Source: Erythroxylum novogranatense
Taxonomy: Eukaryota > Streptophyta > Magnoliopsida > Malpighiales > Erythroxylaceae
Assembly: GCA_029891385.1 (NCBI GenBank)
Contig: CM057231.1
Location: 17,456,300-17,520,299, forward strand
Direction of reading: 5' to 3'
Length of the DNA: 64,000 nt
Shown: piece after piece, positions 42,493 through 55,700 of the stretch
How positions within the stretch are numbered: position 1 is the stretch's first letter
Layout: each line of letters begins with the position of its first letter
Program-made: the position numbers and the translations under genes
Notes under the pieces: model-generated
Told to the model about the DNA's origin: nothing
The model's database searches: none
What the model saw: only the letters and a program-made list of their open reading frames with translations

Positions 42493-44324
42493 ACCTCCTA
42501 ACTTCCGACCTTCATATATTGACTCCGAACTCAAAATTTTACAAACTTAGTACCGTTGGAAAGATAAAAGAAAGATCTACAATTTTTATGGACTCAAAAG
42601 CAAGTTCGGTCTCTAAAGGGGTCAAAAAGTCCCTCAAAGGTGATTAGTCGATCAGCTTCACACTAAACAGCATCAGAACTTCTAAAAATCATAACTTTTC
42701 ATCCCCTTAACGAAAAATTCCAAATTTTATATCAATAAAAAGAGCAAAAACAAATGCTACATCTTTCAGGAATAACTTAGAAGCCAATTCCATCTCTAAC
42801 CAAATCAAATTCACAAACAAAGGTTCAGCCTACCTAATTTATTCTCAACAGAAACCCAATCTTTCAAAATTCATAACTTCACATCCCCTTGGCAAAAATT
42901 TCCATGCTATATAGCAATAAAAAGCTCAGACAATATACTACAATTCTCAGGAAGGACTTCAAAGCAAATTCCAACTCTAATTAGGTCGAATCCACCCATT
43001 AATGTGGCTGCCCTGTTAATTAGTATTAAAACAGCATATGACCATATCCATAGCCAAACCTTTACAATTTTATATCTAACAGTCCTTACATCCAAAATTC
43101 GCATAAAATACCTCATTAGAAATCTATAACAATCCTCTACAACTTTCCAGAATGTTACTCGAGCCAATTTCACCCTTTACAGTCCCAAATAAATATCAGA
43201 ACACAGAAAGCACAGAACCTATGCCCTTAGAGCAGTTGCACACAAAAACACATTTTGGACTGAATTACCACCTGAGCATTATCAGACCATAACTTACAAC
43301 CTACACGTCGAAAAATACCATACTCAGTGGCGTTAGAAAGCTAACACATAAATCTTCAACTTTCAGTAATACCAATTTCATAAAAATCTATCTCCTTTAT
43401 CCTAGAAAAATTCTCAAAGTTTCAGGTCATCAATAATAGAACCAAGATCCGGATACTGTTCATCCAGCACACAAATCTCAACTTCCGAGCTAAATTCACA
43501 GCTCTTCAAGCCAAAATTGAGCAAAACTTCCTTCATAGGAATTCTAGCCATACTTCTCAAGTTTAATTTAAAGCAAACCTCAACTCAATAGCATAACCAC
43601 ATCAAAAGTTATAAACAAATACCTGAAAGATGCACAAGTTCCATTTTTCCAGATTTCAACCACAACTCTACTCCTTTCATGCAAGCATCAATATCACATC
43701 AATAACCATCCCATTTAACCGAGAATTTAACCACAAATTTATCAAGACATTTACTTGAATAATAAATCCCAATTTGCAGCACAAACATATTACTTTCACT
43801 CTTTCAACACCTTCAACCCATAAATTTTAGCAATTCACATTCCCTATCTTTAATTCCTAGCAATAATCAATGAATGCATGTACCACTTAAAGAGCCAGTA
43901 ATCATTATGTAAATGCATGCATGCTAATAAGATTCATGAGCAAAACCAATGCATTTCTTTTGTCTCTCCTTGAGCACACTTGTACAATATTTCGGGTCCT
44001 CGCCCTTCATTTGGGGACGGGATGTTACATGGAGGGTAAGTTCCAAAAAACACATGGTCTAATGCCCAAGATTCGGAGAGCCAACATGATTCAGTTGCAT
44101 CTTAAAAAAAACTTGTTAATAATATTGCTGTTAACAATTTTCAATCTCTACAGGATATGCAACAATTACAAAAAAATATGTAGCAGTAATTGCAAGAATT
44201 ATGACAAGAGACAAAAGCAAGCCAACAGAGGATGGAGCACCTAATGGGTTAGATGGTAATAAGTCTTGATCTCCTAGAATCGCAAAGTGAAGAGGAGCAA
44301 CCATTTTAACCAGAGGTGTACCCA

Positions 44325-44714
44325 ATGGACATATATGTGGAAACATTGCAAAGTGACGAGAAGCTTAAGAATTTTTAGGTCAACCCTCAACGAATTGTTT
44401 ATGCCGAAGAAGTTGAGAACGAGCTCAAATCCGAAAAGGAAACTTCTTTTAGCTTGAAGGTAAGTACTGAGTCTATGATTATTTTTGAAACTAACTCTTT
44501 ACCTTTACATAACAGATTAGAGGAATTAAATGATGAAGAAAAAGGTGAAGAGATGTTTGAAATATTTTCAGAATATATGGGCTCAGTCAGAATTGAGAGT
44601 CTGAGGATAGGGAAGATGCTAAATGAGGGTGATGATCAACTAAGGTCCTATCCGGAACTACCTCACGTGGAGGAGCTGCATGTGACACCTGAAGATCACA
44701 ATTTTGTCATGTGA
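44325..44714 (+). pseudogene. LARD-like element small frame 2
   Basis: The frame from ATG 44325 reads MDIYVETLQSDEKLKNF, a stop near 44376, then VNPQRIVYAEEVENELKSEK and, from 44454, 86 open codons that are acidic (ELNDEEKGEEMFEIF, PELPHVEELHVTPED). It ends at 44714, close before the GGGAGGCAACCCAA block. I do not recognise the protein. One stop codon in an otherwise continuous frame suggests it was once coding. Confidence 0.5.
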
Positions 44715-46332
44715 GGAGGAAACAAGGAGTCGAGCCAGCGATTCTAAACAAAGGCGCTCTTGGGAGGCAACCCAAGGGAAGTAAATTTCTTTTCCTTTAC
44801 ATTTCTGCATTATCTTTTTAATGTATGCTTGTTTTTGAATTTTTTTGTTTTATTTGTTTTTAAGTTTTCAATCAAAATGAGAGAAAGAATAAAACAAATG
44901 AAACAAATATTTTCTCGTTTTCTATTGCTTCTGGGATTATATAATCATGATTAGAGTATGAATTGACTAGAAAATTTCATAGCAACTTTAACATGTACTT
45001 TTGTTCAGGTGATTGGTCGATATGCATTGTCTTTAGAAGGGTAGTGACTAATGGTAGACAAAGCTGGTGAGAATTTGAGCCTTATTTTACTAACACATCT
45101 ATATCAATCTCATTGCCTTTTGATAATGTGTGACTTTTATGACATGTACATCCCGATTTTGCGTTAAATTTCTATTCGAGACCACATTTTTATCACATGC
45201 ATTAACATGGATATGATTAGGCCTTCTTTGTTTTTCATAAACTACATTGGCCAAATAACCTATCCTATTGACATAATTTGTCCCTTGATAAACCCCTTTG
45301 AGCTTTAACCTTTCATTTTGTATAAACCACATTTTATGCTTTTAAACTTAACCAAATGTCCTACCTAAGTCATAAAGCTAGTGGAACATTTGTGATTGTT
45401 GAGTTTGTGAATGTACAAAATTCTAAGTGTGGGGGTGTACATATGTGAGGGTTGGTTATAATATTGGGAGATTATTTTATGTCTTATCATTGAAATTCCC
45501 ATGTTAATGCAGTTTATTTTAATTTTTATAAGGAAAAAAAAGAAAAAGAAAAAAAGGGAAAAGAAAAGAAAATAGAAGAAAAAAGAAAGAAAGAAGAAAA
45601 AGAGAAAAAAAGAATGAAAAAAATGTTTACAATAAATGTATCAAGGAGGAATTGCATATATGTTGAAAAGTTGTTTATGGTTTATGCATCTTCCTAGAGT
45701 TGTAATGGTTATGTTATTTGAGCATGTTGACTATGAGGTAGAGGTTGGCTTAGAAGGTTCACTCTTGTGATTTTATTGGCATAAATTGTATGAGTGGCTC
45801 CTTCAGATTGGTATATGCTTCTTGTGGTTTGTGTGTGAGAGTTGAATGGGATTGTGAAATATAAATGTTGCATTTGTCATAGCTGACGATACCTAGTTTT
45901 TGATGAGTGTTGCTTTGTTTCACTAGCTTTGATGACTTTCATGCTACTTAACCCAAATATATCTCACCTTATCTTTTCCCACATTACAACCCTAAAAAGT
46001 CCTTTGATTCATGATTTTGCAAGTGAATTTTAGTGGTGGAGAAATAAAATGATATGCAAAGTTATGGATTGTCATGATCGTGAATGGTGCTGAGTGTACC
46101 CTTGATATATTTTAGTTAAATACATTTTTCGAGTCTACCATTAGATTGCTTAGTTTTTGAAGATCATGAATGTTGATTGATCATGAGTAAAAGTTTGGAA
46201 TGTTAACATATTGCTACGATTTTTGAAAGTCACTCATCTTTTGCTATGATTGTATATTATTAGAAAATATAGGAATTGAGTAAATGTTGTCTTTGAGCTT
46301 AATTTGAATGTTTTGCCCAAGGATGGACAAAT
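44715..46332 (+). other. LARD-like element 3' noncoding region
   Basis: It begins with GCGCTCTTGGGAGGCAACCC (44753-44772), a block often found after the last gene of Athila/Tat-like elements, whose TTGGG and CCCAA arms can pair. A purine-only low-complexity tract (A and G runs) lies at 45529-45628. The region ends with GCCCAAGGATGGACAAA before the 3' LTR. No gene is seen. Confidence 0.6.
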
Positions 46333-48025
46333 TGATATGTGTTTAATTGCTGATATTTTTAATTATTTACACTTAGTGATTAATGATACGAAAATCCTTA
46401 AGATACTTTAATTATATATGATTTTAGGTACAAATTGGAAGCCAATAAATTAAAGTGAGTCGAAAGCACTACATTTGGGTTATTTTCTGAAGATGAATTT
46501 TTACTCGTCTTCATGAAGCAAGAAGAAAAAAAATAAAAGACAAAAAACGGAACACAAAGAAGAAGAAAAATTTAAAAGCAAGTAGTTGAAAAATTAGCTA
46601 AAAAATGACAGTGCCATATGCAATAAACACAGGACAATAAGGAAGAAAATGCTGGCACGTAATGCAGGCAGAAAACGTATGCATTTAACGTATACGTAGT
46701 CTACGTTTCATGCCTCAGAAGTGGCGTGAACAAAAGGTGTGGGAAAAGAACCTAACTTATAAAATCGTCCCATAAAAAACACAGTAGCAGGGGAGTAGCA
46801 TGTGTGAGTTGTGTGTAAAAACGTTGCGCTCAACGCAGAAGAGAGTTTTATTAAGAAAACGCTACAAGACTCAAGAAGGCAGCAGGCATGGGCGGAAGGT
46901 AGGAGATGAGACGCAGGCGTGACGGTTGCGGCTTGTGGCTAGAGGCACAGAAGGAGTGACCCAGCGCAGCGTGGTCACATAAGAAGAGAAGTGTATAAGG
47001 TTTTAAGTGAGGGGGACGTTTTATTCGTCCCATCAGCTATAGTGAATCAATAGTGAACAGTTCTGAGACTCAAACACTACCACATTAAATTGTCATATCA
47101 TGAATAGTAGTGTGGTTAAACTGAAACATATTAAGCTTTAATTAGGGAGTTTTGGCTAGGGATTAAAAGGGGCTAGGAAAGACCCATAAAGGGCTAGACA
47201 TCCTGACGTTGGTTCAGAGGTGACATCGACGCCGATGACCCAGGTTAAGTAATTTTTTTAATTATTTTGTTGTTTCTTTCTCTCATTAGAAATTAATTGT
47301 GTTATCCTATTTTAATTGATTTGGGTATTGTGTATGGATAATCAGATTTTTGTTATTATTTGATTATTGGTGTATGAACCTGCTGGGTATTGTGAATTGA
47401 TGATTTTAATGCGTTCATTGAATCATAAATTACAAACCCATTGCTAGAATTTTGATATAATCTGTAATTGTTATGTTGAAATTCATTTGTAGCGACTAAT
47501 GATTCGTAATCATTAGGGATAACATGACCTAGGTTAAATGACGCATCATATATGGTTGTTGCCTTAATTAATCGATTTTGCTAATTCGTAATGCTACTAC
47601 CTAATTAAATCTAGAGATCATATCCTAGGTTGTTTGGTGGTTAGGTTTAATTAACGATTATATCTTGATTAAACAAAACCTAAGAGAAAACTTGGGTTAA
47701 TTTTTAACCCACGATTAATAGTTGCTAGGAGAGGCTAAAGAACAACAAATTAATGAAATATGCTTAATTAGGGTGTAGGCCAAGATTGAACTAAAGAATC
47801 AGGTCCCTACCAAATTTCCCACTTTTATCATTTTTTGCATGTTTTCTTTAATTTGCTTTATTTAATTTTCTTTTTTAAAAATCCAAAACCACTCTTTTGC
47901 CTAAACATCGGTTAATTTCATTCCATAAACTTTACATACACTCTCTATGGGAACAACCTAGACTTGCCACTGTTATAGTAGTAGTCTAGTTATTTTATTT
48001 TGACTAGCGTAATGACATGCGGTCA
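46333..48025 (+). repeat. LARD-like element 3' LTR
   Basis: Aligns with 37210-38991 from TGATATGTGTTTAAT to GCGGTCA, with many substitutions and several deletions (about 90 bp shorter). Confidence 0.85.
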
Positions 48026-48036
48026 AGTACTAACCC

Positions 48037-48195
48037 TGTAGGGTCCGTGAACTCTGGCCACGCGACCACTACAGTAGAGCCCGGCCTCTACCGCCAGCAC
48101 TCCAGGTATTGTCCTCTCTGATACAAAGGTGAGCCACGACTCGAACCCAAGACCTCAAGGTTTTGTTCCACTTTACGTGGACGCCGCCTTTTTAA
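48037..48195 (-). mobile_element. SINE copy B, 5'-truncated
   Basis: It repeats the sequence of the next copy head to tail. A B box GGTTCGAGTC is present at 48147-48138 (minus), but the A-box end is missing: the homology begins at about AAAAAGGCGGCGTCCACG. It ends ACGGACCCTACA. Confidence 0.65.
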
Positions 48196-48362
48196 TGTAG
48201 GGTCCGTGAACTCGAGCCACGCGACACTACAGTAGAGCCCGACCTCTACCGCCAGCACTCCAGGTATTGTCCTCTTTGGTCAAGGGTGAGCCACGACTCG
48301 AACCCATGACCTCAAGGTTTTGTTGCACTTAAGTGCACGCCTCTTACTTTTGAGCCAACTCC
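48196..48362 (-). mobile_element. SINE copy A, tRNA-derived, with A and B boxes
   Basis: Minus-strand reading starts GGAGTTGGCTCAAAAGTAAG. TTGGCTCAAAAGTAAGAGG (48358-48340) fits the tRNA A box and GGTTCGAGTC (48304-48295) is a good B box, so RNA polymerase III could start here. The body (GACAATACCTGGAGTGCTGG, CGGTAGAGGTCGGGCTCTAC) is not tRNA-like. It ends ACGGACCCTACATT, where copy B joins. Confidence 0.7.
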
Positions 48363-48365
48363 AAA

Positions 48366-50324
48366 TGTAGCGCCCCCTCACCGTAGGGTACACATCGGGA
48401 CGCCCGAAGGTCGCTCCGACACGTAACCTACGATAAAGGTGCACTACCAATAAATCCGACTAATAATCCACATGGCATCACAATAAATAAACCACAATAT
48501 CAGAAATCACTAAAATTTTAAAACCATAATCGAATCTTAATACAGTCATCCAGTAGCAGAATAGATAAGTCTATCAGTCCCCTAACAAAACCAAAAAAGA
48601 AACTGATACAATCATCTATCCTAAGTCATCCGCAAAAGTCCAACCCAGCTGACCGACCTGTGTACCATCGCTTCTTTTGCCAGCACGCTCGCACGGCAAG
48701 AAAAGACTATCTCCGGAGCTAGGGGCCAAATCTATCAGTCCTGAAAAATATATGCAATTTTGGGTGAGTTTGCGAACTCAGTGAGAAACCATCATCGATG
48801 GTTCACTCAATTCATGCATTACGCATATTGCGTACATCATAGCACAGTAACATTCAATTATCATATAGCAGTTTACAGTAGTCTATCACAGTCTGCAATA
48901 GCATATAACAGTTTACAATAATCTATCACAGTCTGCAGTATCATATAACAATTTACACTTATCATGCCATCACATAATTCAGTAATCGTCATATAACAGT
49001 TACTCATGTGTATGCAATGCATATGTGACACTTTTCTAGTTATTCAGTATTGTGTCCAAGCGCCAACAAGATTCATGGGGACGCGTTAGGATAAATCCCC
49101 TCGCTCGAGGCCGCCAAGACAAAGGTTCTAGCTCGAGGCTCATTTCAGTTATAATAGCGACTTGGGTCACGTCCATTATCTGATCATGCATTTATGCATG
49201 TAATGCATTGCTCAGTAATTCAGTGGTATGGCTATAGAAGCCCAGTATTACAGTTCTCAGTCATATGGCTATAAAGCCCAGTATCACAATTCTCAGTGTC
49301 ATACAGTAGTCCAATCCAATCTATTAAAAGTATGCAATTTCAGTAATCATACAATTCACATTGGCAGGTAGTTCACATAGAGCATTTAGACAATCAGGAA
49401 TTTGAGAAACCAACTAGGTTACTCACCAGAACTTCCGAAGCTATCGCTGAAGTTCCAAAGAATGTCCATGGAATGACGATCCAACGGTGCCTCTATAACA
49501 GTTAAATACAGTCCCATTACTAGATGCTCATTTAAATAATTCAGTGATGCATATGTCTCAATGAAATTACGTACAATGCATGTTCACGATTTACCGGTGC
49601 TAAATCCCAATTTCAATGTCTTAAGCCCAATTCTAACTTTTCACCCAATTTGAACAACACTGATTTATCCATTCCTAAAATTCAGTTCAATTACTCAATT
49701 CATAAACCCTATAGCAATTTCGTATTCATTGGGTCAAAACCTCCATTGAAAACCCCAATTAAAACTCCAATTATCCCAATTCATTACTTATGTTGCTATA
49801 GGAACCATAATTGACCTTACTCTCTATTAATCAGTACCATTCAAATTAAATTCCAACTTTCATAATAATCCTCAATTATAGACCTCTTTTCCTAGTCCGT
49901 AACGAATCAGGAATCACCTCAATCGGAGGTCTACACCAAGAAGTATGCCCAATAAACTAAAATCAACTTATCAGAAAATTGCCCCTTCGCCGCGACGTAT
50001 GACTCTTCGCCACGGCGTACAAAAGATCGCTCGCCGCGGCGTGGAGATTGTTCGCCGCGACGAACAATCCCTTCTGGCTCGTCGCGAAGCGAGGGAAGTT
50101 CATCGCAGCGTCATATATATATAACGCTTGCCGCGGCGTCCCACGCAAGCTCGCCGTGGTGCCAAACTATGCGCTCCCCGCGGCGTCTCGCTGCGCTCGT
50201 CGCATCGAGTATGTAATTACTCGACGCGGCGAGGTTGCTCCAGACGTCGCGACGTGCGGGCCGCGCCTCCGTCTTCTCCGATCGATTTTCGTCCATTTCT
50301 CTCTCTAAAATCCCCATTAAACAC
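48366..50324 (-). mobile_element. Gypsy-type LTR, 3' part, interrupted by Gypsy element 2
   Basis: Starts TGTAGCGCCCCCTCACCG (plus reading; the minus-strand LTR end). It has the conserved palindrome block (48761-48803), a hairpin area near 49095-49145 and a GC-rich array (49985-50262). It is cut at 50324 by Gypsy 2 and resumes at 63420. Its other end, and whether it is solo or part of a whole element, lies beyond the window. Confidence 0.8.
49985..50262. repeat. CpG-rich palindrome array in LTR 48366
   Basis: About twelve CGCCGCGGCG/CGCGACG-like units (for example CGCCGCGACG, CGCCACGGCG, CGTCGCGACG) spaced 15-30 bp. Three overlapping open frames here are artefacts of the GC-rich repeats. Confidence 0.85.
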
Positions 50325-52536
50325 TGTTGAGCCCGGGCCCCGGATGTTTGAATTCCTGAGGCGGCCCCTCAGGTCGCGCCAGCGTCGGGCGCCCAAATAC
50401 CTTCAGACCCGATCCCAACATCCATACAAAGAACCATTCGATTCATATAACAATACATATACTCATACATATACACATTCTATACATGCATTCTAAACAT
50501 CCATTCACCATTCCCAATTGCATAATTCATCTGTCATTCTCATTCGAAGAAATGCAATAAGTATCTCAAAATATAACACAATACAAAATGAAATTAAATC
50601 CCAAAATACAAAAGTATGCTCCAAGATGAAATGCTGGTGGGCTAACCAAAATACTAACTTATACAAGGCTCCTAACTAGCTCGAAGTTTCCGATGCCTTG
50701 CAAGGTCAACAATCGTCTCGATCTGCACCTGAGGAGGGGAGAGTAATGGGGTGAGCTGCGAAGCTCAGTGGCATATACGTTTATAGCCATTGGCAATGAG
50801 CCACACAATCAAGCAATATACATGTATTCATAATTCCACATTCATCAAATAATTCACATTCGTATAAACATAGGTCATGCAATTTCTATTTTTCAACATA
50901 ACAATTCTTATGCAACAAGTCAATCATAGCAAGCATGTATTATGCTCAACAAATCCATCGTATATGCACAATCAATTGGCTCGAGAGTTCCGTAAACGAT
51001 CCGGATAAACCGAAGGTAAATCTGTAAACTATCTGAGTCCGATTTCTTAAGGATCTCGCTGCCACAAGCGGCAATGGAGAAGGCTTTATCACAACGCACG
51101 TGACTCCATCCGTAACTCTCTTACCCAAACAAATCACATAATCCATTCGATTCATGCTCATAGCATTTCTCACATTTTTCTCAATTCTCATTCTTGTCCA
51201 TTGCCATAAGGCCTATCAAGCCATGCATATTTTTAATCATAATGCAAGTTCACATTTAGTTCAATATTCTCATAGAATTTAACACAAGTAATGTCACATC
51301 ATGCAAGCAAGCATACATCAGGCAATTTGCCCATACACACAATAACCATAAACATATTACCCACCTAGTATCACTTGAGTATCAGACTCACTGCTGTCCT
51401 TCCTCTTGCGATTGGGTCAAATCAGCTTGGTTCCCTATAATAAATCAAGTTTCCATACAATTAATATCCATAGCAAATATTCCAATAAGCTTGACAATCA
51501 AAATAAGCATTAAAGGTCTATCTGCGACTTTCATCTAAAATCCCGAACCCTTCGAAACAAATTCCAAACTTCCCTTCTTCATACAACTCGTAGTCCTTAA
51601 TTCTAGATCACAACGAATCCAAAATTACCTCAATCGACATCTACACCGAAGATATCCCAAAAATGTAAAATCTCACTTTCGATAACGGGGGCTCATGCCA
51701 TGGCCAAGCGCGTGAACGGCTCGCTTTCGTCATGGCGACCACAAGTGTGAACACAGTTCGCACGTCACGACGAACCGCCCCCACACGTCATGGCGAATTT
51801 AATTTTCACTGTCATGACGAACTCGCACGTCACAAGCGTGTTCATACAAGACGTCGTGACGTACGGGCCTGGAGAACGACTCCGAACCCGACTTTTCTGC
51901 ATTTTCACAATTCAATCCTTCTCCAAACAGAAATGCAACACAAATAAGGCATAGATCAAGGCTTCTACTACAGTTCTAACCTATTCTAAGCTTCCAATCC
52001 ATCCTAAAATCATCAACCCAACGATTTATCTATATTTTTCACCCAAAACCCTAAATCATTGATTATGCTCAATCCAAGCTATCTTAATGTTTAATCCATC
52101 CAGAAACAAGATAGAAAGATGCTAAACTTACCGGAAAATGCTTCCAAACTGTCAGAAACCTTAGAAATCGAAGCTCTCTTTTCTCTCCTCTTCTTCCTCC
52201 ACCGCCGGCTACTCCCTTCTTCTTCTTCTTCTATTTTCCTTTCTTTCTCTTTTCTTTTCTATTCTATTTCTTTCCTTTAAAAACCTAAGGAGTGGACAAA
52301 GACCATTTTACCCCTCCTCATAAGCCTAAATCCATTCCAACACAAGTAAGCTTCCTAAAATGCCCTCACACCTTTTTACCCTATAATCTTTATGTAAAAC
52401 CACATCATAACGAATTAGGCTCAAATAAACCGAATTTATGCACTAATACTCCCAATTAACTCAAACTAAGGCATAAAACCACAATTATCACAATTCATGC
52501 TTAATATCATCATTAAAAAAATTTTGGGGTCTAACA
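50325..52536 (-). repeat. Gypsy 2 3' LTR
   Basis: Minus-strand start TGTTAGACCCCAAA, end CGGGGCCCGGGCTCAACA. It holds a CpG-type array (51691-51868), in which many CG sites are CA or TG compared with the 5' LTR. A GAGCTGCGAAGCTC hairpin at 50754-50767 corresponds to the R/U5 block of the other LTRs. Confidence 0.95.
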
Positions 52537-52555
52537 TTTCTCCCCCTCTAAAAAG
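52537..52555 (-). promoter_or_regulatory. Gypsy 2 polypurine tract
   Basis: CTTTTTAGAGGGGGAGAAA on the minus strand, directly before the 3' LTR. Confidence 0.88.
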
Positions 52556-52773
52556 AAATTTCATCTTCGAAATTTACCTGAATCGTCAAAGAGATGCGGA
52601 TACTTTTCCCGCATGGCTTCCAATGGCTCCCATGTAGCCTCCTCTATCGAATGGTTCCTCCAAAGGACTTTGACTAACTGAACCGTCTTGTTCCTAAGGA
52701 CCTTGTCCTTGGTATCCAAAATCTCCACCGGTTGCTCCTCATAACTCAGATCATCCCTTAGTTGAACCTCACT
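52556..52773 (-). pseudogene. Gypsy 2 chromodomain end
   Basis: The frame reads QLRDDLSYEEQPVEILD, LVKVLWRNHSIEEATWEP and YPHLFDDSGKF, then a TGA. It is the chromodomain of the same pol gene as at 56594-56946. The solo LTR with TCACT duplications separates the two, and the frame matches across the junction. A second stop, TAG, would come from the first bases of the LTR. Confidence 0.88.
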
Positions 52774-55700
52774 TGTAGCGCCCCCTTACCATAGGGTATC
52801 CACCGGAACGCCCGTAGGTCATTCCGATACATATCCTACGACAAGAGACCACTACCGACAACAACCACTACACTCCTCATGGAATCACAATCATAAGATA
52901 GTAATAAGAAATTGACCACTTTTTAAAACCAAATTAGATTCCATTTCATTCACTCAAAATTCAGAAATTTACAAACTGTCAGTATTTTCAGTCTACACAT
53001 GTTCCCAAAACACTGCACACTAAGTATCATGTAGTAATGTACAAAGGACAGATCTAACTATAAGTCTCCAAAAGAAAGCCCAGCTGACCGACCTTTGAGC
53101 CATCGCTTCTTTTACCAATCCACAAGATACTACTCTACACGATACGAGGAGCTATCTGCTCACACTTAGCTCGAAAAATAGATTGCAATTTTGGATGAGT
53201 TTATAACTCAAGTGAGAAACCATCATTGATGGTTCTCCCAATTCATGCATCATATAAGCATGATACAGTACTCATTCAATAATTATACAAAACACACGAT
53301 TGAAACAATCACAGTACAATTACAGTATACAGATCTCAGAACAGTATATAAAGAACCAGTCAAAACATTGCCAAATATTCAGTCCAGTATGTAATGCACA
53401 TGTGACTCTTTTCCATTTCATTTCAGTCTTGTGACCGAGCGCATAACAGTGATCAGTATAGACGCGTCTGGGGAGAATTATCTCCCGTCGAGCTCGAGGC
53501 TCGGTTCAGTATTTCAAGCTCTAGGCTCGGTTCAGTACAGTGGCGTCTCGGTTCACAACTTTCCTTTTAACAGTGTGATGCATTTGTGCATGAATGCACA
53601 TGGTCCATAGGAGTAAACATGGTATTTCATAGTCCAATATTCAGTCCAATTATACAGTCTTATTAAGCAGTCAATAAAACCACATGTAGTCCACGTAATC
53701 CCCGTAGGGCAATCAATTCACAGTAATAATCCATGTAATCCCCGTAGGGCAATCAAATCACAGTAAACACATAGATTGGAATAAACAACTAGGTTACTCA
53801 CCTAATAACTTCCACGCTAGTGCTGAGAAGTCTCTGCCAAGTCCGTGGAACGACGGTCCACTTGAGCCTCTATAGCAAGTTAAATGAATAACCATTACCA
53901 TCGGTATAAATGACTAAACAATGTGCATGAAATCAGTCAAATGTGTATAATGCATGTTCATGGCATCCTGGCCCTAATTCAATATTTCCCCATAAAAAAA
54001 TTCTATTAAAAATTAGAAATCCATAGGCACTAACGGTGCGCAATTCGGACCTCTATAGGTCCTCAATTAAATAAAACAGTGATTCACCGCCTGCTACCCG
54101 GCTACGCCAAATTCCGCCTAAAAATCCGAATCTCTCAGAAAAGGAAATTAAATATTCAATGAATCCGATGCCTCAAGAATCAGGTCAATCGGACGTCGGA
54201 CGGAAAAGTTATTCACGAAAGAAACCAAAACTCAACAATTTATATTTTATATAAAACCCTTATTTCCCTTTATTTTCTGATTTCCCACCAAACTTCCAAC
54301 ACCCATAACTCTTTCTACACATTTCTGAAAAATGCAAACTATACCTTGTTGGAAAGCTTATGAAAAGCTCTACAATTCTCAAGAAGACCATAAAAATCAA
54401 TTCCAACCCTAAGGGTGTCAAAAACTCCATCAAACCTACTGCCTACTCACTTTCCATCAACACAGGGCAGTACATTGGCAATTTCATAACTCACTGATTC
54501 TTCAGTAATAAATTACCACAAAAATATGGTTAATAAGTTAACAATTTCTTCCACAACTTTCATGAACAATCCAAAATCAAATTCTATTGCTAAACAAGTC
54601 AATTAATTAATTCAATGTTACTGTCCCTGAAATCCTCCAATTTGGGCAGTAACATTATAACAAGCATAACTCCCTGTATACAAGTCAGTAAAATCCGAAC
54701 TTTATATCCCTGAAAAGATAACATCTCAAAATTCAATTTTTATGAAGCACTCATCATCCAATTCGATCTCTATCAATTTCAAAACTGTTATGGAAGCTAC
54801 TGTTATGATCAGCCATTCATAACCTGATGTAGGGTCAATTTTTGAAAAATCATAACTCCCAATTCTGACTTCTAAAAATTACACACCATATATCAATTTC
54901 AAGGTAATCTCTTCCTCTACAATTCTTCAGAAGCTCACTCACACCAATTCAGTCCACATAAAATGTTAAAATTGCCTCCAATCCGAAAACTCACAAAATC
55001 ACACTTAGACTAGATTTCATCAAAATGCTCAAAACCAGGCAATAGTAATCAGTTCATATCTCCCAATATAAAACTCTAAAAATAGCAAGATCAGTAGAAA
55101 TGGAAATCTAATTAAATATGCTACAACTTTCATGAAGACCATTCTCCCTAATTCCATGTCAATTAATTCAGAAAAATCAACAAAGTTCATATGTTGTGGT
55201 TTCGGTTACTGTTGACAGGCAATGGAACAGTAACTTTCCATTCAAAAATTCACCCTTCTATCATTAAAATTCAACAACACCTATTTCACACTAAATTGAA
55301 GCCAACATCCCAAAGGTTCAGTGGCCACTAACCTTACCTCATTTGCATTTCTACACAATAAATTATGAATAAAACAGGAACATCAATTAAAACTTTAATT
55401 TTCCAGATTTAGTGTTAACCTTAGATCTATCATTTCCAATGCCTTTTTCACATCACTAGACATCCAATTAAATACAAATTAGGTCTTACCACATTCCTAC
55501 ATATACTAGGGCTAATACTGAAAAATTGCAGCACTTAATTCCTCAATTCAGATACCCAAATAATCATCCATATTCCATTTAAAATCAAGTCAAAACACTC
55601 ATTCTTACTCCTTCATCAATTCCTAAATAACCCTCACCTAACACCCATTAATTCAAGCCATATTATTCATCAATTTAAGGTCTCTATAATCATCATAAAC

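Larger units (their letters stand above)
39375..44029 (-). mobile_element. Solo LTR of a Gypsy element, 4655 bp
   Basis: Minus-strand start TGTAACATCCCGTCCCC, end GGAGTGAGGTGTTACA, flanked by TGGAG on both sides (39370-39374 and 44030-44034). No coding region. It holds the conserved palindrome (39739-39780), hairpin arrays (39965-40100 and 40332-40550), tandem units of about 190-203 bp (41490-42200) and a GC-rich array (42351-42492). Short open frames inside it are repeat artefacts. Confidence 0.9.
37210..48025 (+). mobile_element. Non-autonomous long-LTR (LARD-like) Ty3/Gypsy element
   Basis: Direct repeats at 37210-38991 and 46333-48025 with TG/CA ends are followed, inside, by a primer site of the tRNA-Asp type and preceded by GCCCAAGGATGGACAAA. 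The internal region holds no gag-pol, only two small decayed frames, and the GGGAGGCAACCCAA block usual in Athila/Tat relatives. A solo LTR (39375-44029) splits it. The 5-bp flanks (AATAA left, AGTAC right) do not match, so one flank was lost or the insertion had no duplication. It abuts the Copia 2 RT remnant on the left. Confidence 0.75.

Noticed and set aside
45099..45332. 77-residue minus-strand frame in the LARD-like element
   Set aside because: No motif, opposite to the element's strand, no support from the related regions.
48290..48362. tRNA gene
   Set aside because: A and B boxes are present, but the sequence between and after them does not fold as a tRNA and no acceptor stem is seen. 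The duplicated longer unit fits a SINE.
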